Below, piece by piece: positions 46,599 through 58,724 of a DNA stretch of 64,000 nt; within the stretch, counting starts at the first letter, position 1; every line of letters begins with the position of its first letter. The notes below the pieces were generated by a model. That model had not been told where the DNA came from. It was given only the letters and a program-made list of their open reading frames with translations, and made no database searches. Made by a program: the position numbers and the translations under genes. The DNA is from Clarireedia homoeocarpa (taxonomy: Eukaryota; Ascomycota; Leotiomycetes; Helotiales; Rutstroemiaceae). The DNA is taken from positions 434,001 to 498,000 of the forward strand of contig LNKV01000033.1 of NCBI GenBank assembly GCA_001465935.1, given 5' to 3'.

Positions 46599-49244
46599 AT
46601 GCTGATCCAGAAACCTTTGATCCTCTTTATCGATGCATACGACAGCTTCTCCAACAACATCATTTCCCTGCTTGAAACGACGCTCACCGCCTCAGTGCGA
46701 ACGCTCAAAATTGACGATCCCATCCTATCAGACTCCGACGAAGCCTTACACGAGGAATTGAAGCACTATGTAGCGGTAGTGTGCGGGCCCGGCCCTGGAA
46801 GTCCGGAGAATGAGAGGGACGTCGGCATCATAAAGAAAATCTGGAGTCTTGCTGACGACCACATGTTACCGGTTTTGGGCATCTGTCTGGGATTCCAGAG
46901 TTTGTGCCTGGAATTTGGGGGCGAGGTTAAAAGACTAAATGGTCCACAGCATGGGATGATTCGAAGAGTCGTGCATGCAGGAGAAGCAGGCGTTGGAACG
47001 CAGTCGATATTTTGTGGGGTTGGTGAGATCACAGCAACTCTATACCAGAGCTTATGTGTGGATATTGGCCAGGATGACATTCTAGATGAGGAATGGAACA
47101 CTGCACGTTGGCAGCCAACGATACGCTGTCCTGATTTGATACCATTGGCTTGGGTTGAATCTGCAGATCTCGAGGCTGAAGTAGCGCGAAGTTGCGGTGT
47201 GAAAGACAGCAGAGTTTTGGTCGGTGTACGACACGCAATGAAACCCTTTTGGGCTTTGCAATATCACCCTGAGTCGGTCTGTACTAGCGATTCCAGCAAA
47301 GAAATCTTTATAAACTGGTTCAAGTCGGCTCAGCAGTGGAATCGAAGTTCTAGAAAGACGGAGGTTATATACAACGGCACCATGCACGGCCAATCTGCTA
47401 CACGAGTCAGTCTGCTGCAACAATTCGAAGACTTAAACATAATGCCGGCCTCACCAATTAGTGATTCTTCCATCGACAACTTGAAGCCGCGAACTATGTG
47501 TCTGTCTAGAACGATTGATTTGCCAGAAGGTCTCGCTGTACCTGATATCGTGGAGGCTCTACAGGATATGGGGAGGGACCACATTCTTTTGGAATCAACA
47601 AATGTAAACGAAACATTCGCTGGGTCTGCAGACGTCAAAGGTCGATACAGTATCATTGGTCTCGACATTGATGATTGCTTGAAGTTCGAATACCGCGTCG
47701 GCGATAGCTACGTTACTAAAATTCCTTCGACCACAGGAGAGCATTCGGATGGCAACGAAGAAATCGACGTGAAGTCTTGTGGTGGAGTATGGTCGCTGCT
47801 GGCACAACATTTGGAGGATGCTCAGGTTCCTGAAGGCAATGATGAGTCGCCATTCTGGGGTGGTTTCATGGGTTATACTACATACGAACTGGGTTTGGAA
47901 AACATCGATGTCAAAATTGATCGCTCCACGATGGACAAAAATCGACCGGATCTCTGCTTCGCGTGGGTTACTCGCAGTATAGTTGTGGACCACCTTAAGA
48001 ACGTCATTTACCTCCAGCAGTTGGCAGCCCCAGGAGACAGTCAGAGCGACTCGGCGTGGATGGAAGCTGTTGGTCCAAAGATTGAAAAGTTGTCTCAACA
48101 ACAAAGAAGCCCCGTCAAGAACCCTCGTCAACAGTCTTTGAGACCCGGCCAACTCGTTTTACCCTGCGATCGCATCAAGGTATCCCGTCGAGAGAAGCGA
48201 GCATGGTCTCCTGTTCGCAGCCCCGCCTCTAAGTTTTCAATGATTGTCACTCAACCCACAGCTGATTCATATGAATCGAAAGTTCGCCGCTGTCAGGAAA
48301 AGATTGCGAGTGGCGATTCCTACGAGTTGTGCCTTACTGACCAAACTACCGTCACTCGTCTCCGCAGCGACCCTCATCACGCAACTACTCACAATACCAC
48401 CGACTCAATCCTCCTGTATAATAAGACTCCTAGACCTGCTCCTGCTAAGGGTGCTTGGTCACTTTACAAGAACCTTCGTGCACGTCAACCTGCTCCTTTC
48501 GCTTCTTTCGTTCGTCTCGGTTCAGCCACTTTGGTGTCCAGCTCTCCAGAACGATTCCTTAAGTGGGATAACCGTCGTGGACAATGTTCTCTTCGTCCCA
48601 TGAAAGGCACCGTTCGCAAAACTGAACAAGTCTCGACACTTGCCGATGCTATTCCACTCCTTAACGATCCCAAAGAGAAAGCCGAAAACCTCATGATTGT
48701 CGATCTCGTTCGACACGATTTACACGGTGTTTGTGGCTCTGGTAATGTTTCTTGTCCTCAGCTCATGGTTGTTGAGGAATATGCATCTGTTTTCCAAATG
48801 GTCTCAGTCATTGAAGGAACCTATCCGAAATCGACTTCTGATGATCTATCAGCCCAATTATCTTCGCTCTCTTTGAAGGGGGAGAAGAAGAAGAAGTACA
48901 CTGGTCTTGACATTCTCGCCGCATCGCTCCCTCCTGGATCCATGACTGGAGCTCCCAAGAAACGTAGCTGTGAATTACTTCAGGACATCGAACACCACAA
49001 ACCACGTTCGTTATACTCGGGTGTCGTAGGTTATATGGATGTCGGCGGACGAGGTGACTTCAGTGTTACCATCCGATCCATGTACAGATGGGATGATGAA
49101 GATGGCGTTATCGAGGAAGAGATGAGAGATACCGAAAAATGGCACATCGGTGCCGGAGGAGCCGTCACTGCTCTCAGCACGCCTGTTGGTGAGCGTGAGG
49201 AGATGTTGACGAAACTTAATGGCACGCTGGGAGTTTTCCGTTAA
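46599..49244 (+). CDS. ABZ1: bifunctional para-aminobenzoate synthase (PabA-PabB fusion)
   Basis: A single exon encodes 881 residues. Residues 1-235 are a class-I glutamine amidotransferase with the nucleophile Cys96 in GICLGF and the His223/Glu225 pair in QYHPES. A linker and an anthranilate-synthase-I-like N-terminal part follow, then the chorismate-binding domain (about 560-880) with KIASGDSYELCLTDQT, SSSPERFL, MKGTVRK, IVDLVRHDL, PPGSMTGAPK and IGAGGAV. It converts chorismate and glutamine to 4-amino-4-deoxychorismate for folate. The Lys in MKGTV follows the aminodeoxychorismate/anthranilate-synthase-like pattern. The PabA-PabB fusion is the usual fungal arrangement and separates it from the fungal anthranilate synthase. 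An insertion around residues 605-625 (THNTTDS...PRPAPAK) is low-complexity. Confidence 0.94.
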   Translation: MLIQKPLILFIDAYDSFSNNIISLLETTLTASVRTLKIDDPILSDSDEALHEELKHYVAVVCGPGPGSPENERDVGIIKKIWSLADDHMLPVLGICLGFQSLCLEFGGEVKRLNGPQHGMIRRVVHAGEAGVGTQSIFCGVGEITATLYQSLCVDIGQDDILDEEWNTARWQPTIRCPDLIPLAWVESADLEAEVARSCGVKDSRVLVGVRHAMKPFWALQYHPESVCTSDSSKEIFINWFKSAQQWNRSSRKTEVIYNGTMHGQSATRVSLLQQFEDLNIMPASPISDSSIDNLKPRTMCLSRTIDLPEGLAVPDIVEALQDMGRDHILLESTNVNETFAGSADVKGRYSIIGLDIDDCLKFEYRVGDSYVTKIPSTTGEHSDGNEEIDVKSCGGVWSLLAQHLEDAQVPEGNDESPFWGGFMGYTTYELGLENIDVKIDRSTMDKNRPDLCFAWVTRSIVVDHLKNVIYLQQLAAPGDSQSDSAWMEAVGPKIEKLSQQQRSPVKNPRQQSLRPGQLVLPCDRIKVSRREKRAWSPVRSPASKFSMIVTQPTADSYESKVRRCQEKIASGDSYELCLTDQTTVTRLRSDPHHATTHNTTDSILLYNKTPRPAPAKGAWSLYKNLRARQPAPFASFVRLGSATLVSSSPERFLKWDNRRGQCSLRPMKGTVRKTEQVSTLADAIPLLNDPKEKAENLMIVDLVRHDLHGVCGSGNVSCPQLMVVEEYASVFQMVSVIEGTYPKSTSDDLSAQLSSLSLKGEKKKKYTGLDILAASLPPGSMTGAPKKRSCELLQDIEHHKPRSLYSGVVGYMDVGGRGDFSVTIRSMYRWDDEDGVIEEEMRDTEKWHIGAGGAVTALSTPVGEREEMLTKLNGTLGVFR

Positions 49245-49553
49245 AACACAAGATTTCTTACACAACGACGCGAGTCGATTTTTTACGCATTACGATTTTT
49301 CTTCTTCTTCTTCTTCTGCTTCTTCTTCAACATAGCAAAGTGCGGAGTACAATGTTCTTCCGGTTTTCGCTTCTATCTACGAGATATGATATATATCTTT
49401 GTTCACTATTTTAACTCAGGACTCGGCGTCTCGGTCTTAGTCGCGAAAACTCACATACTTCAACGTATTCTGCTTTTACATTTACATTACATCACATAGA
49501 GAAAAGGGACTTTTACTATGGAATTTTACGACGCTTACGACATTGGGATGGCG

Positions 49554-49554
<1 letters not shown>

Positions 49555-49607
<53 letters not shown>
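49555..49607. repeat. 53-nt homopolymer T tract
   Basis: Uninterrupted T from 49555 to 49607. The exact length may be affected by sequencing error. Confidence 0.9.
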
Positions 49608-50211
49608 CTTCGATTATCGATTGATTTTGTTTGATTTATCAATTGAATGATGGAGCTGGAGCTTTTATTCTGTAACGTCAAAGTCTATATGGGACTGGGT
49701 TGGATTTGGATTAGGGATACGGTTATGGATATGTACGTGAATCTGATGAGAAAAAAAGCCTCTACACAATTCTTATTCTACATATGTGTGGATGGCATAT
49801 ATTGATATCATAACATATCAATCATGGTATATTTTTTTTTTATAGAAAAAGAAAAAAGGTGGGATCCGCGAGGATCAATTGATTTAGTGGCATTGATAGA
49901 TAGATAGATAGATAGTAAGATATGTAGATGAATAAATGAATGAATAGATCAATAGATCATCACCATCACTTGGGGACTTGGACGATTTCAAATTTGCAGT
50001 ATGGTCGCTTAGTAAGGGATGTGAATTCAATGTGCTTTGCTTGATTGGAGTGTTTTCGTTGAGGAAGCAGGGAGAGTTTGGATGAGGTAGGTAACTTGTA
50101 TTCATTCATTCCTAGTTCACTTGTTATTTTCTTTATATGTTGTATTTTCTGGCTTTTAACCGATTCACTTCTTTTCTTTGTTTGGTATGTATACTGCAAT
50201 CGATCGATATC

Positions 50212-50960
50212 TTACTGTATTGTATGTATGTATGTATGTATGTACGTATGTAGATTTGTCGAGAAACTATATACATACATACAGTAGAGCGAGTATCAAC
50301 GATAAGTCAAGTCAAGTCAAGTCAAGTCAAGTCTTGAAGAATAAATAGAATAAATAAATAGTTGATTGGACGACATCTTGAAAGACCTTATCGATCTGTC
50401 TGTCTTGTCTGTCTGTCTGTCTGTCTGCTGGAGAATAGAATAGAATAGAATAGAATAGAATAAAATATTCATTCCCCTCTCGGGTCGGGTCAGGTTAGGT
50501 CGGGTTGGGTAGATGGAATGGAATGGAATGGAATAAATTGATTGATTGATTGTGTTAGTTAGACTCAGAGAGAGAGAGAGGAATATAACCAGATCTGATC
50601 TGATCTGAATTGGGTTGGTGGGATCTTGTACTTACTTACTTTGTACTTGCAATTTGTTGGTTTGAGACACGATAATACGACACTGGAGAAGAGAAGAGAT
50701 GGAATGGAAGAAAGCAAGCAAGCAGTGGATGGATGGATGGATGGATGGATGATTTTCAAGTCGGGATTTTCTCCTTCTGCGCGGGATGAAATAAATGAAC
50801 GCAGTAGAGAAGAGAAGAGAAACTTGAGACAACTAACCCTCCGAATAAGATTTCAAAAGTGTTAAAGGGGGGGGGGGGGAGTGAACGAGTGAGTCTTCAA
50901 TGGGAAAAGTAAAAGTAAAAGTGTTGTCTAAAGCACTGCACTGCACTGCACTGCACTGCG
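50212..50960. repeat. cluster of distinct microsatellites
   Basis: Within 750 bp lie TATG/TGTA (50219-50253), AAGTC (50305-50335), GTCT (50396-50426), AATAG (50433-50462), GGAAT (50515-50535), GATT (50537-50551), GA (50567-50581), GGAT (50726-50752), a G run (50867-50880) and CACTG (50937-50959). Confidence 0.85.
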
Positions 50961-51505
50961 ATCGATTGATTATGGGCTAGCTGGGAGTAAGTTAATTGTA
51001 TACAGTAGAAAAGCGAAATTGAAGAGAAGATATATATAACTTATCCATACGTTTGGATAAGTACAGTACAGGAGTAGTCTGTCTAGGCGAGAACAAACGT
51101 GGAAGACGTCTGTCTAATTCACCTAGACAGAAGTTAGTTATCCTTCCTTGACTCTGCCGTGCGCATCACAATTCTGATTCTTCTTGCTCAAGGATATCTA
51201 TCTATTCATTCCCTGGATTCAACTGTTTCGCTGGGTATGGTTTACTCCTATATTTTCTGCTATACAACTTTCGTCTTCTGCAAAAGGATTAGAACACGTA
51301 ATAGATTTATGTTGGATGATGGGAAATACACGACAGTTAAACAGGATAATGACGAGGAGATAGAGTGAAGGGTCATATTTCAGTACCTCTTTGACCAGGT
51401 ATAAACATGAAAACAGTTCTACCACTTCCTATTATATTGACATATATCCACAATAAACATCATGACATCGCTTTAGCCCTTAACCGATCCTTCCACAAGA
51501 ATACC

Positions 51506-53675
51506 TCACTTCCTCTTCGTCGCACCACTCTTTTTCGCACTACCAGAAGCCTTGCCAAGAACTGCATCCGCCATTTCCTCAGCCTTCTTAGCACCTTCAA
51601 TTCCCACTTTCACACTAGCATGCCCTCCCGGAATGCTTGTCAAAGGTTTATTTGCAATCTTCTCCTCGACTTCTTCCTCATCACCCCCTTGACCAAACTC
51701 GTTGACTCTGGTGTAATCAATCTTGTATTTCCAACTTTGATACAAGTATACGAAGAAGATTACATCGTCTCTCAGTGTCGCCAAACGATGAAGTGTTGGC
51801 ATTTTGATAGTAAAAGCAAAGAGATCGTCGATGAAAGTATTTAAAAACTTGTACATCATTGCTTTGGCTGGCATGTGCGCAACGCTCTTGAGGCGATAGT
51901 TGATGTAAAGTGATGGAACCATCATAAGGAACCCATACGCGTAAACGGAACCGACGAGGGTAGCGATGACGAATGAGTACCACGATTTGTGTGTTTCATA
52001 CTTGAGCGAGTAAATGCCGTAAGCGATGAGGAGAGGAACGGCAATCATGTACATGTATTTGAATGCAACAGCGTCGTATTCCTTGGTCTTCTCCTCAGTC
52101 TCCGAAAGAACATGCTTGTCTTCGAAAGCGATGCGGTAAGGAATGATCGAGTTTGGTGCATCGCGGATGCGGACATTGACGACCGTTGTGATTTTCCAAA
52201 ACTCGAGCACAATTCCCATACCCTGTGTGAACAGAATCATCCAACCTACACATCTAGTTAGTAAAATGAAGTAGCATATAACGTTGGTGACTTACTGGTA
52301 TTCTCGTTATTATCCATAAGATACAAGAAAATGACTCCTTGCATGAAAACATTGCCCAGAATCGAACGAACAGATATTCCAACATTGTTCTTCTTGTTGC
52401 GGTAATGACTGATATCAGATTTGAAGGCCATCATCTCGAAAATCATGTGCAAGATACTAACAACAACGGTAGTACCTAAAAGATAGATGTTGGTATCAAG
52501 CAAAACCTCTTTGATCATCTCGAATTCGGTGCCATCACCGCCTCCAGGAGGAGCTTGGCCTTGAGCAGCATTTCTAGCAGTTTGCTTAGCGCCTTCATCC
52601 ATGCTTGCCATCAATGTAAATTTCCAATTAGCAAAATTTTGCAAATCGATATGAATTGGTAATCTTTTGACAGTAGAGTTCAAGACGGTCATGTGGCTCT
52701 TCAATTGCCAGAACGTGTTGACATATAGCACAGGATAATACCATCCATTAAGCCCAGTCTTGTCTCTAGCACCAGTTGCTTCCAAATGAACATATTGTCG
52801 AACAGCTGGATGCAAGCTTGGGAAGTTCATTACTCCAGAATCAGGAATGAAGGAGATCGTGAAATTGGGATGATAGTGCGATTTGATGACGGGACCCACG
52901 GGAAGTTCTTCCTCAGGCTGTAGGAATGTCAGCAAGATACCCCTTCAGCGTTCATGTTTGACAACTCACCTCGTCATCGTCCTCAGTTGCGGCCAAAAGG
53001 TTCTTCGTCTTCCTGACCTTCTTCTGAGCAATATACTGAGTCAAAGGGTGTACAAAATGGAATGCTCTGGAAGGATCGTAGCCCGGTGTCGCAGGATCCA
53101 ATTTACTTCCAGTAATCCCAACATAGAAGTGGCCCCAAAGTGTGCCGTTATTCTGCACCTCCGCAGGAACGTCGAAGCTAGCATCAATTGTCCTATGTTG
53201 TTCAAAATCACCAAGCACAAACCCCATTTCATCCAGCACGATTCTCTCTCTTGGGACCTTTGCGATTGGCTCTGAAACAAATGTAGGCGACACTACGATC
53301 GTAATATCGAGAGGGCTATTGTTTGGCCATATTGGAGCTATCCTATGAGGAATAGCACTCCAAGTCGCACCTTCATCCAAAGAATCAGGTCTCGCATTGA
53401 AAGGTGGGATTTCGGCAGCGTTGGCTGGCACATTGACAATTGCACCGGAGGAATCTTTTGCGGTCGTGGTTGCGGGTCCTTTCTTCCCAGTTATCTGGCC
53501 CATAAGAAATTGCATTCCGAAAAAAATCGCAAGACCTTGGACGGCAGACTTGATCATCGGCTATCAAATATAGCATCAGCGCTGTGAATTATGAATATTT
53601 CGGAAGACTTACGCTCATCCCGCCACCATCTTGAGCTTGTGCAGCTGCAGCTGCAGGAGCTGTACCAGCAGGCAT
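51506..53675 (-). CDS. CLPTM1-family transmembrane protein
   Basis: Four minus-strand exons join in frame to 671 residues: 53675..53613, 53560..52970, 52917..52296 and 52245..51506. After a short Ala-rich start and one N-terminal membrane segment comes a large lumenal domain (about 80-380), with IDLQNFANWKFTLMAS near its end. A block of several membrane helices with WMILFTQGMGIVLEFWKIT and MPTLHRLATLRDDVIFFVYLYQSWKY follows. These are hallmarks of the CLPTM1 / cleft-lip-and-palate transmembrane family. Family members sit in the ER or Golgi membrane; in fungi the role is poorly defined, and human relatives act in receptor trafficking and lipid scrambling. The C-terminal tail is Lys/Ala-rich and cytosolic. 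Confidence 0.92.
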
Positions 53676-54318
53676 ATTGAAATTGTCAGTTTGCCGTTTG
53701 GATCTGGGGTAAAAGATAGGATAGTGCTCGTGAGGTAGAGGTGTTCGAATGGATAGGAATTATGGGGACGATATCTGACATTTAGGGTAAGGCGCCAATT
53801 ACCCGGAACTTGCGTTGTTCCGACTCCGACTCCATCAATCAAATCGTGGCAAGCAAGTACACTGAATTTATGAATTCGTCCATATACATATGCTACGAGT
53901 AGCAGACTCACAGGAAGTGTTAACTACTTAATTCATTTCTTACTTATGACCACAGAGTACATCTAGTAACGTCAAGACTCTGATGTAGTGTATCCAAAGT
54001 AACTCGAAAGAACGCAGGAATACAGAGGTGGAATTTATAACGTTTTCATAGAACAAAGATCACAGGCAAGAGAAGTATTTTGGTTTTAAGAAGCATTCAT
54101 TTTTGCCTATCAACAAACTGGGTTTGCGGTACAAAAGAAATCCTTTTCATGAGCCATTCTATAGTGATATCAATTGGTGACGGCTGAACGTCGTACCTTC
54201 AGCTGCACAAGACCAATATTCAACAGACCCCAAACGCTACCCCATAACTTTCTCTATGCCATGATAAGGATAAGAGAAGTCTAAATACACTACAAAAGAG
54301 AAATCCCAAAGCGCTCCT
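53676..54318. other. intergenic
   Basis: No supported gene. It holds the CLPTM1-family promoter and the 3' region of the prenyltransferase. Confidence 0.5.
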
Positions 54319-55293
54319 TTATTCCAAGCGCATGTTGGCTCTCGCACCGTCCAACAAAGCGGCCAGCTTATCCGTTACTGGGCCTCTGACATTCTGTACC
54401 CAATCCTGAAGGTTTCCGGTGTAGCTTGCCTCGCCCTTCATGTATTTGCTGTTTCCGATTCCGTAGGACCAAGCGACGTTGCGAGTCTGTTGTCTATCGT
54501 AGGAAGGAGCCTCATTGAAGAATTGGCACAGGCGGTCATTTGCAGTTGCTGGCAAGGGACCTTGTGGGATGTTCAAGGCGTAGAATGCAACACGCTTAAT
54601 TTTCCCGGTGTCGTAGTTGAGAGTAACGGCAAAGACGAATCGTTGAGAAGGGAGGAACTTTTCCAAGTCCGCAAACTCCTCCTCAGTGGGAGGGTCGCAC
54701 TGAGCTAGGGCGGTGTATGCGGCAGCTTGAGCTCTGGTGATAGGACCCGGAACAGTGAAGTAGATGTTGAAGGTTCCACCGTGGTAATCGACAGCGGCGA
54801 AGTGAACAAGCGCCAGACCCAAGCGGTGGAAGGTGGGGCGATGCACCTTGACAACTTCGGGAATCTCTGATGCGTCCAAGATGTCGTCGATTGATCGTTG
54901 ACCCTTCATGAAAATCCAGGTCTTGGCAATACCCTCTTCAGGGTCCAAATCACACCATTGCACGGTATCACCATCGAACAGGTTGCTCCAACAGGTTGCG
55001 AGACGAGCCATTGGGTGGTTCTCTTCAATGTAGCCGGCCTTGACGGCAAGACCAACAGTGTCCAATCGACTCTTGAGGTAGAATCGATAGTTCAATTTGT
55101 CATTGGGTCGGCTGGTTGAGCGCCAAATCACAGTTCCTTCATTGTAGCACCCAGGGAAGTTCTTCAATGTCCCTTGAACTACATCTTCAGAATATGTAGC
55201 ACCAATGGTGTTTGCGGTCTTCTTGTAATCCTCCAAGAATTGTTCTGGAGTGAACACACTCGCAGCTGGGGTGGCAACAGCAGCAGCAGCCAT
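54319..55293 (-). CDS. CloQ/NphB-type (ABBA) aromatic prenyltransferase
   Basis: An intronless 324-residue protein. Its overall pattern (TEGAVIWRST-like start, FYLKSRLDTVGLA, EEGIAKTWIFMKG, FHRLGLALVHFAAVDY, NIYFTVPGP, NEAPSYD and AWSYGIGNSKYMKGEASY) matches the small fungal group of CloQ/NphB-like prenyltransferases described from Botrytis, Sclerotinia and Aspergillus. These enzymes transfer a dimethylallyl group to 2,7-dihydroxynaphthalene without metal ions. They have an antiparallel beta-barrel (PT fold) and no DDxxD motif, and none is present here. It is therefore unlike both the prenyl synthase at 19 kb and DMATS-type indole enzymes. The natural substrate in such fungi is not settled. 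Here a naphthalene-type PKS and a nitroreductase-like gene lie just upstream on the same strand. The long Ala-rich start (MAAAAVATPAAS) precedes the first conserved block at FTPEQFLEDY. Confidence 0.85.
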   Translation of the reverse strand: MAAAAVATPAASVFTPEQFLEDYKKTANTIGATYSEDVVQGTLKNFPGCYNEGTVIWRSTSRPNDKLNYRFYLKSRLDTVGLAVKAGYIEENHPMARLATCWSNLFDGDTVQWCDLDPEEGIAKTWIFMKGQRSIDDILDASEIPEVVKVHRPTFHRLGLALVHFAAVDYHGGTFNIYFTVPGPITRAQAAAYTALAQCDPPTEEEFADLEKFLPSQRFVFAVTLNYDTGKIKRVAFYALNIPQGPLPATANDRLCQFFNEAPSYDRQQTRNVAWSYGIGNSKYMKGEASYTGNLQDWVQNVRGPVTDKLAALLDGARANMRLE

Positions 55294-56519
55294 GATTTAT
55301 GTCGATATGAAGTTGTGGGAAGTGAAGTGTAGTGAGTTGTTGTTGCAAGAACAGGATTGATTGAATGTTCTGAGTTGTGTGTGGATGAAATATCAAATGA
55401 AAGGTGAATAGCAGGTTCCTTTTATAATATTGTGTAGGTACCACACCTTGGACGTCGGTATTACATCCTTAAGAACTTAGGTATGCTGCGATAGCAAGCT
55501 TGTCCGAGTCGCGAGCACGCCGACAGACGCTTCGTTAGTACTCAATCCATCAGGATCACAGATATGCAGTAAGCACAGAGGCAAAAGTCTCTCCTGTGCA
55601 TGTTCGGTACTGGGAAGTCGAGCGGAAGAGCTAATGCACGTGAGAAAGACAGAAAGCTGTAGGGAGCAGGGGGGATGTGGGGGTGTGAGATTGATGCTGA
55701 CTAAGCGCCATCTGTTTCCACCATCATAGCCCGATGTAACCTATTTGAGTCCCGAAGCCCGATTATTCAACACAGCAATACAGTACGCTGAACGGCTGAG
55801 ACCCGATGTCAGCAAGACTACCAAACAAGCGGTATCTTCGAGCTTCCAACGAACAGGATCCGTCCCATATCTCAACAGACTCGAGCTCTCTCACTCACTG
55901 GTCGCCAGCAATTGAAACAGTGTCGGTTTTCAAATTGAGGCTTTCACCACTATTCACTGCCACCGAACGAAACTCTCTGTTTCTATACTTTAATGTCACG
56001 TGACTCTCAATTGGAGGATTGCCATGAGGTGTCTCCCTTTAAGTATCAACTACTCGCCACTTCACCAAGAATAAGACGGGAAGGGCGCCTGTGGCACTCA
56101 AGGGTAGAAAGTTCATTTCAGTATATTGTAAAAGGTAATGTGTGGCTTGGTGTTGGAGATAGATCCTGTAGTTGCTTAATTATGGCCTAAGTAGCTATGT
56201 AGCGCTCTTGGTATCTGACCTACGTTAAAGGTCCTCAGGGTCAACCTGTATTAGGTATGGCATTATCGCATCCGTGATAGGCACCGATTAAGCATTCATG
56301 GAAATATAGGATTGGCTTCACGCGGAATGGAAATGTAGATATTTGGAAGTGTAACCGTCTTTAGGTTAAGTTGAATCTACTCCAACCAAATCTAGCTCTC
56401 TATTTGAGTGTCTATTCTGTCACTAAAACATCTCGTCTATTATCAACGAGCGACATAAGATAATTTTTATGGCCTTCTGAGCATCACGCTGAACACATTC
56501 TTTTTTATTCTTCATTCCC
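55294..56519. other. intergenic
   Basis: No supported gene in 1.2 kb. It contains the prenyltransferase promoter and the nitroreductase 3' region. Short frames at 55806-56190 on the plus strand have no recognisable features. Confidence 0.5.
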
Positions 56520-57283
56520 CTAAGCTCCATATACCATCATTCTGTCCTCGACGGGCTGGAACTCCTTCTCCGCGAATCGTGGTCCTGTAGGCTTTCCAAA
56601 TACCATTTGGGCCTTCAAGGACCAATCGGCTGGAATGTTCCATTCCTTGGCTGCTGGGGCATCTACCATCGGATTGTAATGTTGCAGGCTAACGCCGAAA
56701 CCCTCAGCGGCCAGCATGGTCCAAACAGCGTATTGCAACATTCCGTTTGCATGCTCCGTCCCTGTGGTACTGAAGTTAGAACCGCTCATGTCCTATGTTG
56801 TCGCGACTGCCGCTGTACAGCGTAAGAGCGACTTAGCGTGGCTACTCACATTGGGGCATCTTGTCCTTCACGATGGGCATCTTTTCGATTGACGCTTGCA
56901 TTGCGTTCACGCTCTCATAGAACAAAATCTAGAAAAATGAGCACTTTAAAATAAAGCCAACTAGTAGGGGCCGTAGTAAGACTTACTGTTCCGTAAGCTG
57001 CGCGGAACATCTGAATACGCGGCCCGAAGACCTTCTCGAAGACAGCCGGTGGAACACTGCCCTTAGCGGCGTCGTGAGCCAAGTCCCAGAATTTCTTATG
57101 CTCCGCCTTCACAAGCACTACCGCCCGCCCTGATTGACAGTTGAACGGAGTGGGCGAGTGGAGGATACCTTCACGGACAATCTCCTGGACGCGCGCATCG
57201 GGGATGTCGACCTCATCTGAGAGAGCGTGCAAGGAACTTCGTCCTTTGATCGCGTCGAGAAGGCTAATGGTGGATGGCGACAT
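56520..57283 (-). CDS. nitroreductase-family protein (Frm2/Hbn1-like)
   Basis: Exons 57283..56987, 56928..56850 and 56761..56520 join in frame to 205 residues, the size of small fungal nitroreductases. Landmarks are the N-terminal LLDAIKGRSSLHALS (FMN-phosphate-binding Arg-Ser pair), then SPTPFNCQSGR, and after the last junction WTEHANGMLQYAVWTMLAAEGFGVSLQHYNP. Family members use FMN and NAD(P)H to reduce nitro or quinone-type substrates; yeast Frm2 and Hbn1 are linked to stress and lipid signalling. The third exon begins inside a longer open stretch: the acceptor is the CAG at 56764-56762, which restores a Trp and the frame. It lies between the aromatic prenyltransferase and the PKS on the same strand, so a role in handling a naphthoquinone-like product is possible but unproven. 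Confidence 0.83.
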
Positions 57284-58724
57284 AATTAGGCGTAAGTTCA
57301 GGGTATTTTTTGGATGGGTTTATTGATGAAAACGGTTAAGTGACTTAAATTTAAAAGAATCAGACGGGCGGGAAGACGAATAAAAAGGGCCTTCAATAGT
57401 CTGACAGAGATTCTTGTATTCGTTGATAGAAGATGGGAGTCCAATGCCGAGTAAGTTGTATGTACTGCGCCGTCGGGTTTCGGGGCTCGGGACATCGACA
57501 AGTGTAACCTTGTGTCTCAAAACTAACAACGAATAGCAGATAAGATATAAGATTTCAGCTCATGCACTTCCAGTGGGTACAACGTCAGATGGATGTATTT
57601 CCCCGAAATCTCAAAGATAAAGCAACTGTTGCGGTCCCGAGTCTCCACAAAGACAATATGGATATCACGTGATTGATGTTACATTCTAGGCCCATGGCGT
57701 ACTTGCTGGCCGCTGTTGACTTGTCGTTTTGAGGATATATCATAACAGTTTTCAGCTCAATAAGAGCTGTCTATTTGGGACTAGAAAGGAGATAGTTAGG
57801 GGACTGAGTGGTAGGCTGGGAGGCGGGCTGGGAGGCGAAATGGCCTACAACTACCTACAGATGACATAGTTGACAGGTTTGAAGATGTACTAGCACTAAT
57901 ATACTGCCCTAACTGTATGCGAATGCTGTACACCACAGCACGTGTGTACCCAACTTCGCTGGTGCATGCTCACGGGTAAATGTCAAGCAAATCGCTGGAT
58001 TCGGCGTTGAAATTAACCCAATATGGTATCCTTGAAGCTAGCCCTATAGTTTGAAGGGGAAGTTCAGCCCTACGAAGTTACGTGGGGGTGTTAGTCATGC
58101 AAATGTGGCTAAAACTGTGGTCGGATAACCGGCTTTCACCATCGGGCGCGTTTATCACAATCTCCATGTACTAAATCTCGGCACCCCTTTGTTCAAGAAG
58201 GAACTGAACCAACACGCACGTGGATAGAGGACCACCGTATTCACATCTTTTCTCTAAGTCATTTGGTCCATGTCCCGATTTGCTATATTGACTTCCTCCT
58301 AGTAAGGTCAATAGAGGAACATACGCCAACCTCTTCAGAACCCAGCTTCCAACTATAGGCCTTAAGACTCCGTCGCGGGCTGGGGAGATGCCCGATACCA
58401 GAAAACCCCGGTCATTTCAAGCTATCATGGAGCATAATGACTCAAGCGCCATCAATGAGGTTGACAATTCAACGCGTCACTTGTGGAAGAGAGAGTGAGA
58501 GTGAGAGTGAGAGAATAGTTTCGTTAAGTAAAATTTGCTTGATGAATTCTAAGTCTAGATTCTCCAGTTTCTAATGCATGCAAAACGACCGATTATCAGA
58601 CCCGGTATTCTATGAAAATAAAAAGGAAATGTAGCCTAATGATACAGCAGGAAGTGAATCGCTAACCCAACCAAACCCAACCTAACCCAGCCCAACCCAT
58701 AGTTCCGAACTCTGACCAACCGCT
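57284..58724. other. intergenic between nitroreductase and PKS
   Basis: No gene seen in 1.4 kb. It has short repeats (GCTGGGAGGCG twice at 57819-57838, GAGAGT units at 58492-58512) and AACCC-type units (58663-58700) just past the PKS stop. Confidence 0.5.

Larger units (their letters stand above)
49245..51505. other. microsatellite-dense intergenic region
   Basis: No gene found in 2.3 kb between two convergent genes. It has a poly-T tract and many tandem repeats of 2-5 nt; the main ones are listed separately. Short frames here are made of repeats. Confidence 0.65.

Noticed and set aside
50219..50462. Regularly repeated short units considered as a CRISPR-like array
   Set aside because: The units are contiguous microsatellites without unique spacers, in a eukaryotic genome.
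56762..56849. In-frame stop between the last two nitroreductase exons
   Set aside because: Using the CAG acceptor at 56764-56762 instead of the nearer ATAG restores the frame and a conserved Trp, so the gene is intact.
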